This document shows positions 54,489-64,000 of a stretch of 64,000 nucleotides of DNA, piece after piece. A model generated the notes under the pieces. It did not search any database, had not been told where the DNA came from, and worked only from the letters and a program-made list of their open reading frames with translations. The stretch spans positions 9,863,001-9,927,000 of the forward strand of contig OX419755.1 in NCBI GenBank assembly GCA_948567375.1. Direction: 5' to 3'. Numbering within the stretch: position 1 is the first letter of the stretch; each line of letters starts with the position of its first letter. Both the position numbers and the translations under genes were made by a program. The DNA is from Lunularia cruciata. Lineage: Eukaryota; Streptophyta; Marchantiopsida; Lunulariales; Lunulariaceae.

Positions 54489-55572
54489 TGTGGTACCCAT
54501 AGTTTTTGCTTTTGTTGAGTTTTAAAGAAGAAGTGTATTGTTGAAGCTAAATTGAAGCCAAATGGAGAAAAGAAGAGAAAATTGTGTGTTCGGATCCGAA
54601 TTGAGGAAGTTGACTATGTGTCAAAGCAAGAAAGACTCAGATCAAACTAGAATGGTGGTAGACCCAAAGTAAGAATACTATGCATTGGAATGATCAACCC
54701 AACCCAAAGAAACCTTAACAACTTTTACTTGGGCCGTACCAATCAAGAAGGTACAGTCAACAAAAACTGCTACTTCAAGAGTAGGATAAAGTTGAGAGTG
54801 ACCAGAATAAGTCATGCAAAATTCATGAGTTTCAAATGATGCTCAAATGAAGAATGACTAAGAATCAAAGAGTATAAAATCAAGACTTTTTCAAGTAAAT
54901 TCTACAAGGCTGAATCATTATCTTGTTCCTATGAAGAGTTATCCCAAAGAAGTTAGACCTCCGGGCCAAGTAACATGGTTAATTTATGAGAGCCCGTGAA
55001 GTAGAGAGTGCATGCTGCCAATGATAGGAAATAGAGAGGTTTCATCATTGGAATGTGGAACCCTATAATTTGGGGATTAGATGTGGTAGCTAGGATTAAA
55101 GTCCTGAGCTGACTTCAAATCATGTTTTTGGCCTAGAACTAGAATTTGAGCTTTCTAGGTTTCATGGCAGAAATTGTTGCTAGCAATGGTATAGATGGTC
55201 CTAAGGTGTTGGGGAAGAGAGGAACTCTGGCTTTATGGACTGAGTTGGATAAGAGACTTGTATTGGGGAGAGAAGTAGGAGATGCCACAAGAGTCAACTT
55301 CTATTAGAAGTGTGATCCTACAGAGGAGATTGAAGAGTTGGAGAATACCTTGGAGAATACCTTCAGTGTGCCTCACACCAAGAATGGGTACAAGGTAGAC
55401 ACTTACAAGGATTTGATGAGGCAAAGTATCATTGGAGCTATGATTGCCATGCTGAAGCTAGAGTGAACCACCTATGTGATGAAGCAAGGGGTGATTTTCT
55501 TTCGCCAAATGTTTGCAAGGGAGAAAGTGAACTTGGCAAAGTGTTTCTAAAAAGGACAAGGTAGATGATTGG
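54489..55572 (+). repeat. A-type 3' LTR, cut by insertion of element C
   Basis: It begins TGTGGTACCCATAG right after a polypurine tract, then ORF3 starts near 55170 (GTGTGCCTCACACCAAGAAT, MKQGVIFFRQMFAREKVN). At 55573 the sequence GATGATTGG is interrupted by the LTR of C; the same ORF3 site in 50630 reads on as GATGATTGGGAATTGG. Confidence 0.75.
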
Positions 55573-57478
55573 TGTGGTACCCATATTTTTCATTTTGGAT
55601 GAGATTTGAAGAAGAAGTGCCTTGCTGAAACCAAATTGAAACCAAATAAAGAAGAAATGGGTGGAAACTTGTGTTTTGATCGGACCCGAGGAAGCCAACT
55701 TCATATAAGAGGAAGAAAGATTTGGACTAGATCAAACCCAAAGAATCTTACTTTGTGTCAGAGGAGTGAAAAACTCGGATCAGACACTGAAGGAAGGTTT
55801 CTTCGCATCAGAAAGAAGGTTATAGGTCAGGATTCTTGTGGGGGCCATATCTCAATGACCACAAATCCAAATCAACCGTGCTATATCTAGTTACAAGCAT
55901 CTCGTTCAGGGCTTTCCATTGCTACCAGAATTGTAGAGTTTAGAGGTCTGTACAAGAAGTAACAAGCATTTGAAGTTTTGGGAGTAGATGTATTTTGGGT
56001 TGAGGTTCTTCGGGTCAATGTGACTTTGGACTTCGTACTTTGTACTTTGGGTTTACATGACTTTGGGTCTAAAGACTTTATCTCAAGAGAAAGATGACTA
56101 AATCGGAGGAAGTCGGACCTTGGAGTGCAGTGAAGGTGACTTGGGGAATCTTGCGGGAGGGATCCGAGGAAGTTAGAGTAGTGAAAGAAGATAATTAGGA
56201 TATCCATGACTTCAATTTCAGTTCTGATTGAAGATATGATAGAAATTGATGGAGAAGTATCAATAGTGAATAAACCCAAAGTGCAGAATCAGACAGTATG
56301 TGTCTTTGGGTTAGTAACATGAGTGATTAGAGGAAAATGGGTTACAAATTGAAGGTGTAGATAGTGTACCCATGCTTTCAATTACAATTCTTGATGATGA
56401 CACAATAGAACTAGTAAAGGAATTGATAGTAGTTAAACCCAAGGTAAGAGAGATAGGAGTGCAAGTGTCTTTGGATTTGACATTTGACACTTTAGAGAAG
56501 AGTGGGTCGGGAAATAGAGATTTAGAAGACTTAACTATGATAGGAATTTCATATCAAGAAGGAGAAATGTTAGAATTAGTGAAAGAAGTAGGAGATCTGA
56601 AACCCAAGGAAAAAGTATTAGGAAGTAAAATTACTTTGGGTTCGGGTTTGAAAGCTGAGGACAAAGTAGACATTTGATTGGAGTAGAAACCGATTTGAGA
56701 TTTGAAGAGACAGATATGAAGAGGTGTATTGTCATTTTGGATCTGCAGGTTAGAATAGTTGTTGTAGAATGGTATAGTTGTTAGAACTGTCGATTGATTC
56801 ACTATTTAAGAGTGACATTTGCAGTATCATGTTGTTCAGTGCTCATAATTCTGAGAATGGATAAAGCGAAGTGCTGTGAAGCAGTGCTCGTTGCTTGAGC
56901 TTGATTCCGAGTATCAACTTTGTGATTGTGTTTGTGAGTGTTTGGAGAAATTCAAAGTGCAAGTCAACGTGTTTGTTGGATGTTGGATTCCACAGCCATG
57001 ATCTTCATTCTATGTGTTTGATCCTGAGTGAAGTGCAATCAAAGCAATGCCTTGACAGATCTGAGAGGAATTGTAGTGTTGGTAGTATTCTGCATTTGTG
57101 AGTGCAGTGCGAAGTTAATGTGAAGCAATTTTGATCGAGGAAGTTGTGCCTTCAATGGAGGGGTGGAACACAATTCTGAGGCAAAGTTATTTTGCAATGA
57201 AGTGTTGTTTTCGGGAGAGCCTGAATCATCACAAATCAAGATTGTTTGGAAAGATTTGATGGAGTTGTGATTAAGGAGTGTGAATTTGTGACAAGACTAC
57301 GAGTCAGTGCTTGTTACTCTCTTCTGGGTGTGGTTTCTACCTGAGAGACTAAAGACGAACTCAAGAAGAACTAAATTGTTACTTTGCTTTGTATTTGACC
57401 AATTCTGACTTGTATCTCTACGGGAACGAACTTTACTTACCCGATTACCGCAAAAGTGATATTTGCCGGGTTGTCACA
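55573..57478 (+). repeat. 5' LTR of element C (1,906 bp)
   Basis: It begins TGTGGTACCC and ends TTGTCACA, eight bases before a primer-binding site. Its first 200 bp and last 600 bp match the long LTR at 49280-53297, but it has no ORF3, so this is a short LTR variant. An open frame of about 100 codons (56372-56677) rich in Glu/Val is of unknown meaning. Confidence 0.85.
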
Positions 57479-57485
57479 TGATTTT

Positions 57486-57503
57486 TGGTGCCGCTGCCGG
57501 GGA
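57486..57503 (+). promoter_or_regulatory. Primer-binding site of element C (tRNA-Asp)
   Basis: TGGTGCCGCTGCCGGGGA matches the complement of the tRNA-Asp 3' end at 16 of 18 positions. It lies directly after the LTR. Confidence 0.85.
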
Positions 57504-57566
57504 TACAGATCTCAGAAGTGGAAGAATACGAAGCCGAATTCAGAACTGGGTATTAATGCAATATGA

Positions 57567-58978
57567 ATGTCTGCATCAAGAGAACAACGGGAAGAGAGAG
57601 CTCAAAGACGAGTACTTCAGCGTGAAGAAGATGAACGTCTGAACGTCCCATCCATCGTGATGAAATTGAATGAGAGTCGTTGGATTTTCAACTCCTTCAC
57701 AAAGTGCAAGAAGCCCTGCGAGAACTTGACTACAAGAAATGCAAAGGCGGTTGGGAAGGCTACTTCGCATCTCCCTCTTCTTCCAAAAAGAAGAAAGAGT
57801 TGAGTGGGCAAACATATGCATTGCGGCACAGTACACCAACTTCCCCTAGAGCTGTAAAGGAAGTTGTGTCCTTGAAGAACTTTGTTCGAGACAAGATAGC
57901 AAGAACACTTACTGAAGACGAGTGTCAACATCTTCTACAAACGATTCCTCGGTTGTCCCGAAGGAATTTTGAAGAACCAATCGAAGGTGTTGATCCTGAA
58001 TCTTCCACTCGGGTTGAAGTCGACACCCCCATAGAAGAAATTGTCAAAGAAGACCCCACCTTGAACTTGACAAATTGGAATCCCTGGGCTGACAACACGG
58101 CGTCAACACCAACCAATCCTTCAATTCCGTCAAGTTCAACACTACCTCAGCCAATCCCTGTGCATCAAACAATGACTTTGCTGCCTGTCACCCGACATGC
58201 CTATCAGAAGTACAAGGGGACAAAACAAGACAAAGATCCTGATGAATTCATCAAAGAATTTGAAGTCATCTCCTTTGCTAACAAGGAGCATGACTCGGCA
58301 GATCGACTGAGAATTTTCCCAAGTCTGCTCCGCAAGAAAGCTCGGAGCTGGTACACCCATGTGACCCAAAAGGGGTTTGTACCAGCGGACTGGGCAGATT
58401 TGAGAACCAACTTCCTGGAACGATTCCGGAAGGTTGACTACAACACAAGTGTCTTTGCGGCACTCAACAATTTGGACAGAGGTAAGAAGGAGAAGTTGAG
58501 AGACTACTCTGAGCGGTTCATGGCATTATTGAACCGAGTTCCCAAGCAATCGGGGGTGGTGGGTTACTCCGATGCCCAAGCCATTACCTGGTTCCTCGGG
58601 GGCCTTGCACCAAAAATACGCATCTTTGCTAGGGAGAGGAATGTAACTTCCCTGGACAAAGAACTCAAACATGTCACTCGTTATGAAGCGGCCCACTCTC
58701 ACTCTGCCGGTAACCGGAGAAATTGGGAGAAGAAAGGCAAGAAGCCCAGAATGAAAGCTTCACGCAGTATCTCCCCTTCTTTGGACAAATCCTCCACGAC
58801 TTCGAGCTCTTCTTTGGAATCCGAAGAAGAATCAAAGCCAAGACGAGTCAGAAGACGTGGAGGCAAGAAACCAGTGACTCCTCCAGCAAAGAGTGTACAT
58901 AAGGTGGATACCAAGCTGGATGCCCTCATTAAGGAGTTTTCGGATTTCAAGATCCAGATGATTGGGGCCAAGGACTGA
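57567..58978 (+). pseudogene. Gag of element C (nearly open)
   Basis: The first Met (57567) opens a frame with EQREERAQRRVLQREEDERL; about 110 bp on, the gag frame continues in the ORF 57680-58978 (432 codons), so a frameshift separates them. That ORF shows a Gag domain: YKGTKQDKDPDEFIKEFE, LRKKARSWYTHVTQKG, LERFRKVDYN, and AITWFLGGLAPKIR. It then has a basic and Ser-rich tail. It would form the virus-like particle. The zinc knuckles lie beyond its stop at 58978, in other frames. Confidence 0.8.
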
Positions 58979-59559
58979 AGGAAGGCCCCAGCGTTTGAAA
59001 GATCTAATGTATGGTGCACCGCATGTGGCAAATCAGGCCATGCCAACACAAAATGCAATACTCGTAATGCATTCCCGGTGTAGCAAATTGATTGGGTTCC
59101 GGGATGGAACCAAGACAAGGACAAAGAGGCTGTGTACCAAACGTAGGAAGTGCAGCCTCAAGCAAGCACATCGTACCAAGGTCCAAGGTATGGACCCAAG
59201 GAGTATAACCCCAATGCTCCTCCATGAAGACCACCGATGAGCAACCAAAATCGGCCTCAGAATGTTGCACCCGGACCCTGTTATAATTGTGGCTTGATGG
59301 GACATTGGTCTCCAAACTGTTCGGAGCCAAGAAGGCAAATTGGGTACATTTCCCTGTGCGGAAATTGTAAAGGATCGGGGCATACCAATGTCCTTACCCA
59401 CCAAACCCGAAGCCGCCTGTAAAGTATGTATAGACCCCCACTGAGCGTGCAACACTTCAGCCAAAGGGGAATACAAATGTAAATTGCATCACTCTTGAGG
59501 AAGAAAGACCTCAAGAAGGGAGTCCGGCCTCGGAAGGAGAATGGTCGGACCTTGAAATT
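58979..59559 (+). pseudogene. Zinc-knuckle region of element C gag (frameshifted)
   Basis: Pieces in different frames encode CTACGKSGHANTKC (about 59020), CYNCGLMGHWSPNC and CGNCKGSGHTNV (59279-59400). These are CCHC knuckles for RNA binding, the third damaged at its last cysteine. Several frameshifts separate them from gag and pol. Confidence 0.7.
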
Positions 59560-62338
59560 TTGAAAGTTGAGACACGCTCCAGCAAGAAGAAGCGTGATCC
59601 TGAAGAATTGAGTATGACCTCGTTGTCTTCCAGAAAGGCGAAGAGATTGCGCCCAAAGGCAATTCTTTCTGCCAAGGAGGAGAAGATCCTCGCAAAAGCC
59701 AAAGCTAAAGCCTTGCAGAAAGAACTAAAGGAGGCACTACTCAGGATTGGGGAATTGAGTTTGGAAGAAGAGACAAAGACGAAGTCTCTAGTTTTTCCGG
59801 CAGACATCCGATCCGAAGTAAAGGGTCTGATTCAAGCCGAGGTGGGCCAACCCGAGGAACCTTGGGTTAAGGCCATCAGCAAGCCCGTCACCATTTTGAA
59901 GCGTCCCAAAGTAAAAAGGGAACATGGAGAGACTTCGGATCCAAAGCCGAAGGCGAAGACGGTCAAATTGGGAGGAGTTCCCCAATATGATATTGTAGCG
60001 GATTTGGCAGCCACAAATGCCAACATCACATTCAAGCAATTGTGGGAAGATAACAAGCTGTACAAGAGACAGCTGAATTTGGCACTCAAGAAGGTGAGGA
60101 CGATGTCAAAGAAGGACCTGCCGGCTATCTATCATATTGAGCAAGAAGATTTGGGATCTCCCGAGGTAGACGCAGAGATTGCAGGGTGCATGATCACATC
60201 GATACCCATTGACTTTGGGTCCGGTGTGAATGTCATGACCGAGGATACTACAAATCGACTCTGGTATCACACGTTTGAACCAACACCCCGAGTGTTGAAG
60301 TTTGCAGATCAAACCAGGAGACGGCCTTTGGGCATGCTGTCAAACATTACCACGATCATTGGAGGTGTACCCTTCAAGTTGGATTACATTGTGTTGCGAC
60401 CAGTGACAAAGACTGGTTACCCTCTGTTGATCGCCAGACCCTGGCTGTATAGTGCCCAAGTTGTGGTGGATTGGCATCAGCAGAAGTTACGATTCAAGGA
60501 CATTTCGTCCAAAGATCAGAAGCTGGTGATTGTGAGTTGGATGAAGGTTCCCCATCTCGGGGAAACAAGTTTGTCGGAAGAGGAGGACAAATCCGAAGAC
60601 TCATCGTCTTTGTCCTCAGACGACTCCAAAGACAAAGTCCAAGTTAATTACTTGGAATGCTATGAGGTGGATGTTGAAGACGAAGATCCATATGACCTTG
60701 CCTCGGGTGAACCTGACTTGGAGGAAGGGGGTTTGATGGCCGCTCGCCTCGAGATAAGCCGAGTAAGCCACGTTGAAGGAGTCATCAACCCCGATGACTA
60801 TCAAGATGTTTTATTGACTCAAGGAAAAATTCTAAAAATTTTGAAGACAGTTACTTCGGAGGAGTTGGCAGGATACACTGCCCTGTTTATAGCATTCTAG
60901 GATGTATTTGCCTGGTCAATTGATCAAATGCCGGGTATTCCATGAGAATTCGGAGAACACCGGATTGATCTAGTTGAAGGTACAGTTCCGGTTTGGCAGC
61001 GACAATACCGCCTGAACCCAAAGTACTTGCTTTTGGTGAAAAATGAAATCGACAAGTACTTAGGGGCCAGAATCATCTTCCCTGTCTTAAGTAGTGAATG
61101 GGTCTCCCCCATTGTCATTGTCCCAAAGAAGAAAACAGGGAAGATCCGAGTGTGCCAATACTTCCAAAAGTTGAACACAGTTACGAGGAAAGACCATCAT
61201 CCTTTGCCTTTTATCGATACAATTTTAGATCAGGTAGCTGGGCATCCTTGTTATAGTTTTCTCGATGGATTTTCAGGATACAATCAAGTATCCATTCAAG
61301 AAGAAGACAAGGATAAAACTACATTCACGACCGATTGGAGCACTTTCGCTTACAATCAAATGCCCTTTGGGTTGTGTAATGCCCCTGCTACTTTTCAGTG
61401 GATGATGAATTCAATTTTCAAAGATTTTCTGCGTAAATTTGTGGAAGTCTTCATTGATGATTTTTGCGTGGTTGGGCAAAGAGAGGTACATACAGATTAT
61501 CTTTGCCAAACCTTTGAAAGGTGTCATTTTGCCGGCTTGTCGTTACACCCAGAGAAATGCTTCTTTGCAATGAAGGAGGGAATTCTTATGGGGCATCGGG
61601 TGTCAAGCCGAGGTATTGAAGTCGATGTTGAGAAGGTCAAGATAATTGCAGCTTTGGAATCCCCGAAGAACATCCGGGAGCTGAGAGCCTTCTTGTGACA
61701 TGTCGGATATTATAGACACTTTGTGTCAAACTATGCAGTGCTTGCTGCACCACTTACAAAGCTTCTGAAGAAATCCGAAGACTATCTGTGGGAAGCAAAG
61801 CAAGAAGAAGCTTTCCAGGTGTTGAAGCAAAAGCTGGTTGAAGCACCAGTTATGAGGGCCCCAAATTGGGACATCCCTTTTCATGTATATGTGGACACTT
61901 CGTCCATGGCCATCGGAGTCATCTTAAGTCAGAAGGATGAGAAGAAGAAGGACTACCCGGTGTATTATGCTAGCCAACAACTTTCAGTTTCTGAAAAGAA
62001 CTATTTGACGACTGAGAGAGAGGCACTCGGAATGGTGTATGCCTGCAAGAAATTTTGTTGTTATTTGTTGGGGTATGAGTTTGTCTTCTATGTTGACCAT
62101 TACGCATTGCAACATTTGGTCAAGAAGGCATTTATCAAGGCAAATTGCAAGATAGATCTTGTTGTTACAAGAGTTCACGTATACTATACAAGTAAGGAAT
62201 GGAGCTTCACATTCGAATGCGGACTTCTTGTGCAGGTTAGAGACTCAAGACCAGGAGTGGGAAATTGACGATTGGTTCCCTGACAAAGAATTGTATCACT
62301 TATCAGCCATGCGAAGTACAAGGTATACAGATGAATAT
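59560..62338 (+). pseudogene. Protease, RT and RNase H of element C (pol with stops)
   Basis: One frame runs from 59560 to about 62150 with stops at 60898 (TAG), 60943 (TGA) and 61696 (TGA). Order: Lys/Glu-rich linker; protease with IPIDFGSGVNVMT (Asp-Phe-Gly, so the active-site Ser/Thr is lost) and PLLIARPWLY; RT with EWVSPIVIVPKKKTGKIRVC, MPFGLCNAPATFQ, and the catalytic FIDDFCVV; RNase H with FHVYVDTSSMAIG and TTEREALGMVYACKKF. A frameshift near 62150 precedes LLLQEFTYTIQVRNGASHSNADFL. It is cut at 62338 by element D, so the integrase lies outside the window. Confidence 0.85.
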
Positions 62339-62442
62339 TGTAAAAGACCAAAACCGAGGAGAGAAATAGGAGAATGGAAACTCACATTGGGACACTTGAA
62401 TGAGGGAAAACTCCGAATGCCTAGCATGAGCTTCGGCCTTGG

Positions 62443-62450
62443 TATTTATA
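62443..62450 (-). promoter_or_regulatory. TATA box of the D LTR
   Basis: TATAAATA on the minus strand, within CTATAAATACC. It lies downstream of the heat-shock-element-like repeats in the direction of transcription, with the expected leader following. Confidence 0.75.
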
Positions 62451-62468
62451 GGTAGCATACAAGTCCCT

Positions 62469-62692
62469 TGAAGCTTCTCAAGAAGCTTCCTTGAGCCGCT
62501 TTCTTGGAGTGCAAGCCAAGTTAACTAGGAAGCTTCTCAAGAAGCTTCCTTCTAGAAGCCGCCTACTTGGCGTGCACGCTAAGCTAGTTAGAAGCTTCAA
62601 GAAGCTTCCTTCTAGAAGCTACCTGCTTAGGGCGCAAGTTAACTAGTTAGGAAGCTTCCCAAGAAGCTTCTTAGATGTTTCTAGAATATTCT
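62469..62692 (-). promoter_or_regulatory. Four tandem units with heat-shock-element-like motifs in the D LTR
   Basis: Units of about 60 bp start near 62469, 62529, 62590 and 62650; each holds two GAAGCTTC palindromes. At 62591-62608 the motif GAAgcTTCaaGAAgcTTC has four perfect 5-bp-spaced units of the heat-shock element (nGAAn alternating with nTTCn). At 62679-62691 TTCtaGAAtaTTC has three. In the other units the two pairs are separated by two extra bases. Heat-shock factors bind such arrays, as in the heat-activated ONSEN element of Arabidopsis. The TATA box is 20-230 bp downstream. Heat response is inferred, not shown. Confidence 0.6.
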
Positions 62693-62695
62693 AGG

Positions 62696-64000
62696 CTATT
62701 TTGTCTTATTATCTACTTCATAAGCTCGACTAACTTCGTCGCTAAACTCCATATTGTTACACATTTCCCCGCCGCTAGTTGGTGACGTCCTCGTCGCCAG
62801 TGAAGCTTCGAATTCCTTGATGGCCGTCTGTGCATTTTGGAGGTGGGAAAGAGGTTCCCATGTGGCATCATGAAGGGGATACCCTTTCCAAAGGACCTTG
62901 TACTCCATATGTTGGCGACGGCCACGTTGAATATGGCGACGCGCAAGGATACGATCAACTTCGTACTCCTCATGATCATTGATAGGGACAGGAAGAGGGG
63001 GAGGTTGGACTCGAGAGGAAAAGGAAGAGGGGTTAGGAACAAAGGGTTTCAACTTGGAAACATGAAAGACAGGATGGATACGCATGTGACAAGGTAAGGC
63101 AAGTCGATAAGCAACAGGAGAGATAATGTGGGTAATATCAAACGGTCCTATCCAATTAGGAGCAAGTTTACGAACTTGGGTATCCAGTGGGAGAGGGAGG
63201 TTACTAGAGGATAACATGACTTTATCACCAACTTCAAAGGTGAGATCACGACGATGATGGTCCGCATATTGTTTTTGGTGATTCTGAGCAACAAGGAGGT
63301 GAGATTTGGCTTGTTGGAGAGATTGGGATATAGTGGTCAAGAATGTGGAAGTATGAGGAACCTGAGAGGGAGGAGGAGCAAGAAGAGAATCTGGAACAAG
63401 CGGATCTTGGCCAAAATTGAGAAAGAAGGGAGAAAATCCGGTGCTTGCCTGTTTGGAATTGTTGTAGGCAAATTCTGCAGCTGCAAGACATTCATCCCAG
63501 TCGGTATGGTGGACATTGACAAAGGCCCGCAACATATCCTCCAATGTACGATTGGCGCGTTCAGTTTGTCCATCAGTTTGAGGATGATAGGCCATGGACA
63601 AAGCAAGCTTGGTGCCGAGTATCTGGAAGAGTGCTTGCCAAAACTTCCCAGTAAATCGAGGATCACGGTCGGAGATGAGTACACGTGGCATCCCATGATG
63701 CTTGAAGACATTGTCGAAGTAGATTTGCGCTAAGGTTGGAGCATCCACGGTATCACAGGTTGGTGCCAAGTGGATTTGCTTACTAAGCTTATCCACAAAC
63801 ACCACAATTGCGGTGTGTCCTTGTTTTGTCTTTGGCAAGGATGTGATGAGATCCAAGCTCACATGCTCCCAACGAGCGGATGGAATGGCGAGTGGTTGAA
63901 GGAGTCCACTCGGCTTCTGGTTGCTGGCCTTGTTCCGTTGGCAACTCTCACATGATTGGACAAAGTCTCGAACATCTCGTGTCATGTTGGGCCACCACCA
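62696..64000 (-). CDS. Integrase and chromodomain of Ty3/gypsy chromovirus D (partial)
   Basis: The open frame continues past the window edge at 64000, with no stop in 434 codons. Features: end of the zinc-binding region (CESCQRNKASNQ), DDE core (SLDLITSLP, ISDRDPRFTG, GQTERANRTLE), GPY/F region (KLAPNWIGPFDI), HPVFHVSKLKPF, then a chromodomain (EYEVDRILARRH, YKVLWKGYPLHDATWEP), which may steer insertion to modified histones. The last about 20 codons lie in the LTR and end at 62696. It is likely young. The old relic at 8365-9645 is its relative. Confidence 0.95.
   Translation of the reverse strand, partial: WWWPNMTRDVRDFVQSCESCQRNKASNQKPSGLLQPLAIPSARWEHVSLDLITSLPKTKQGHTAIVVFVDKLSKQIHLAPTCDTVDAPTLAQIYFDNVFKHHGMPRVLISDRDPRFTGKFWQALFQILGTKLALSMAYHPQTDGQTERANRTLEDMLRAFVNVHHTDWDECLAAAEFAYNNSKQASTGFSPFFLNFGQDPLVPDSLLAPPPSQVPHTSTFLTTISQSLQQAKSHLLVAQNHQKQYADHHRRDLTFEVGDKVMLSSSNLPLPLDTQVRKLAPNWIGPFDITHIISPVAYRLALPCHMRIHPVFHVSKLKPFVPNPSSFSSRVQPPPLPVPINDHEEYEVDRILARRHIQRGRRQHMEYKVLWKGYPLHDATWEPLSHLQNAQTAIKEFEASLATRTSPTSGGEMCNNMEFSDEVSRAYEVDNKTK

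Larger units (their letters stand above)
62339..62761 (-). repeat. 3' LTR of chromovirus D (423 bp)
   Basis: On the plus strand it runs from TGTAAAAGACC to ATTGTTACA, with the inverted ends TGTAA/TTACA. On the minus strand it follows a purine tract (GGCGGGGAAATG) at the end of pol. It interrupts element C right after GATGAATAT. The pol ORF of D runs about 65 bp into it. Confidence 0.85.

Noticed and set aside
1-64000. The whole window as a mitochondrial genome with nuclear inserts
   Set aside because: Several blocks look mitochondrial, but a young full-length LTR element, nested gypsy elements and a plasma-membrane receptor gene fit nuclear DNA better. Read depth would decide.

Overview
The window reads as nuclear DNA of a land plant with a large, repeat-rich genome. 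The evidence is nested Ty3/gypsy retrotransposons, an RLE-like non-LTR retrotransposon family, an LRR receptor-like protein of plant type, and DNA resembling plant mitochondrial sequence (a cox2 exon behind a group II intron end). Gymnosperm, fern or lycophyte are all possible; the sequence alone does not decide. Only one host protein gene looks intact, the receptor-like protein at 29.3-32.2 kb. Nearly everything else is mobile DNA of different ages.

Layout. 1-6.2 kb: decayed Ty3/gypsy element A (minus strand), whose 3' LTR carries an extra ORF ('ORF3'). 6.2-6.9 kb: LTR of a second family (E) with a tRNA-like stretch behind it. 8.4-10.3 kb: relic of a chromodomain Ty3/gypsy element. 10.3-11.4 and 19.2-19.7 kb: one LINE-like copy split by element E (11,388-19,183), a young full-length Ty3/gypsy element with 679-bp LTRs that differ at two positions. 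19.7-28.9 kb: a patchwork of two more copies of that LINE, group II intron ends, a cox2 exon fragment, tandem repeats and inverted repeats. 29.3-37.6 kb: the receptor-like protein gene and a broken duplicate. 37.6-41.6 kb: mostly unassigned. 41.6-57.5 kb: piled-up relics of the A-type family, with repeated LTR starts each followed by ORF3 remains. 57.5-62.3 kb: element C of that family with gag, protease, RT and RNase H, inserted into an older LTR. 62.3-64 kb: the end of chromodomain element D, inserted into C and running off the window.

How it fits together. The nesting gives a clear order: the A-type LTR at 54,489 was hit by C at 55,573, and C was hit by D at 62,339; separately, the LINE copy was hit by E at 11,388. 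E and D have open frames over most of their length, while A, the 47-55 kb pieces and the LINE copies are riddled with stops. The points most worth checking are the heat-shock-element-like repeats in the LTR of D, the extra zinc-knuckle ORF ahead of gag in E, the ORF lying inside long LTRs of the A family, the restriction-like-endonuclease tail of the LINE family, and the mitochondrial-like cox2 fragment. I found no sequence that demands a wholly new kind of system.
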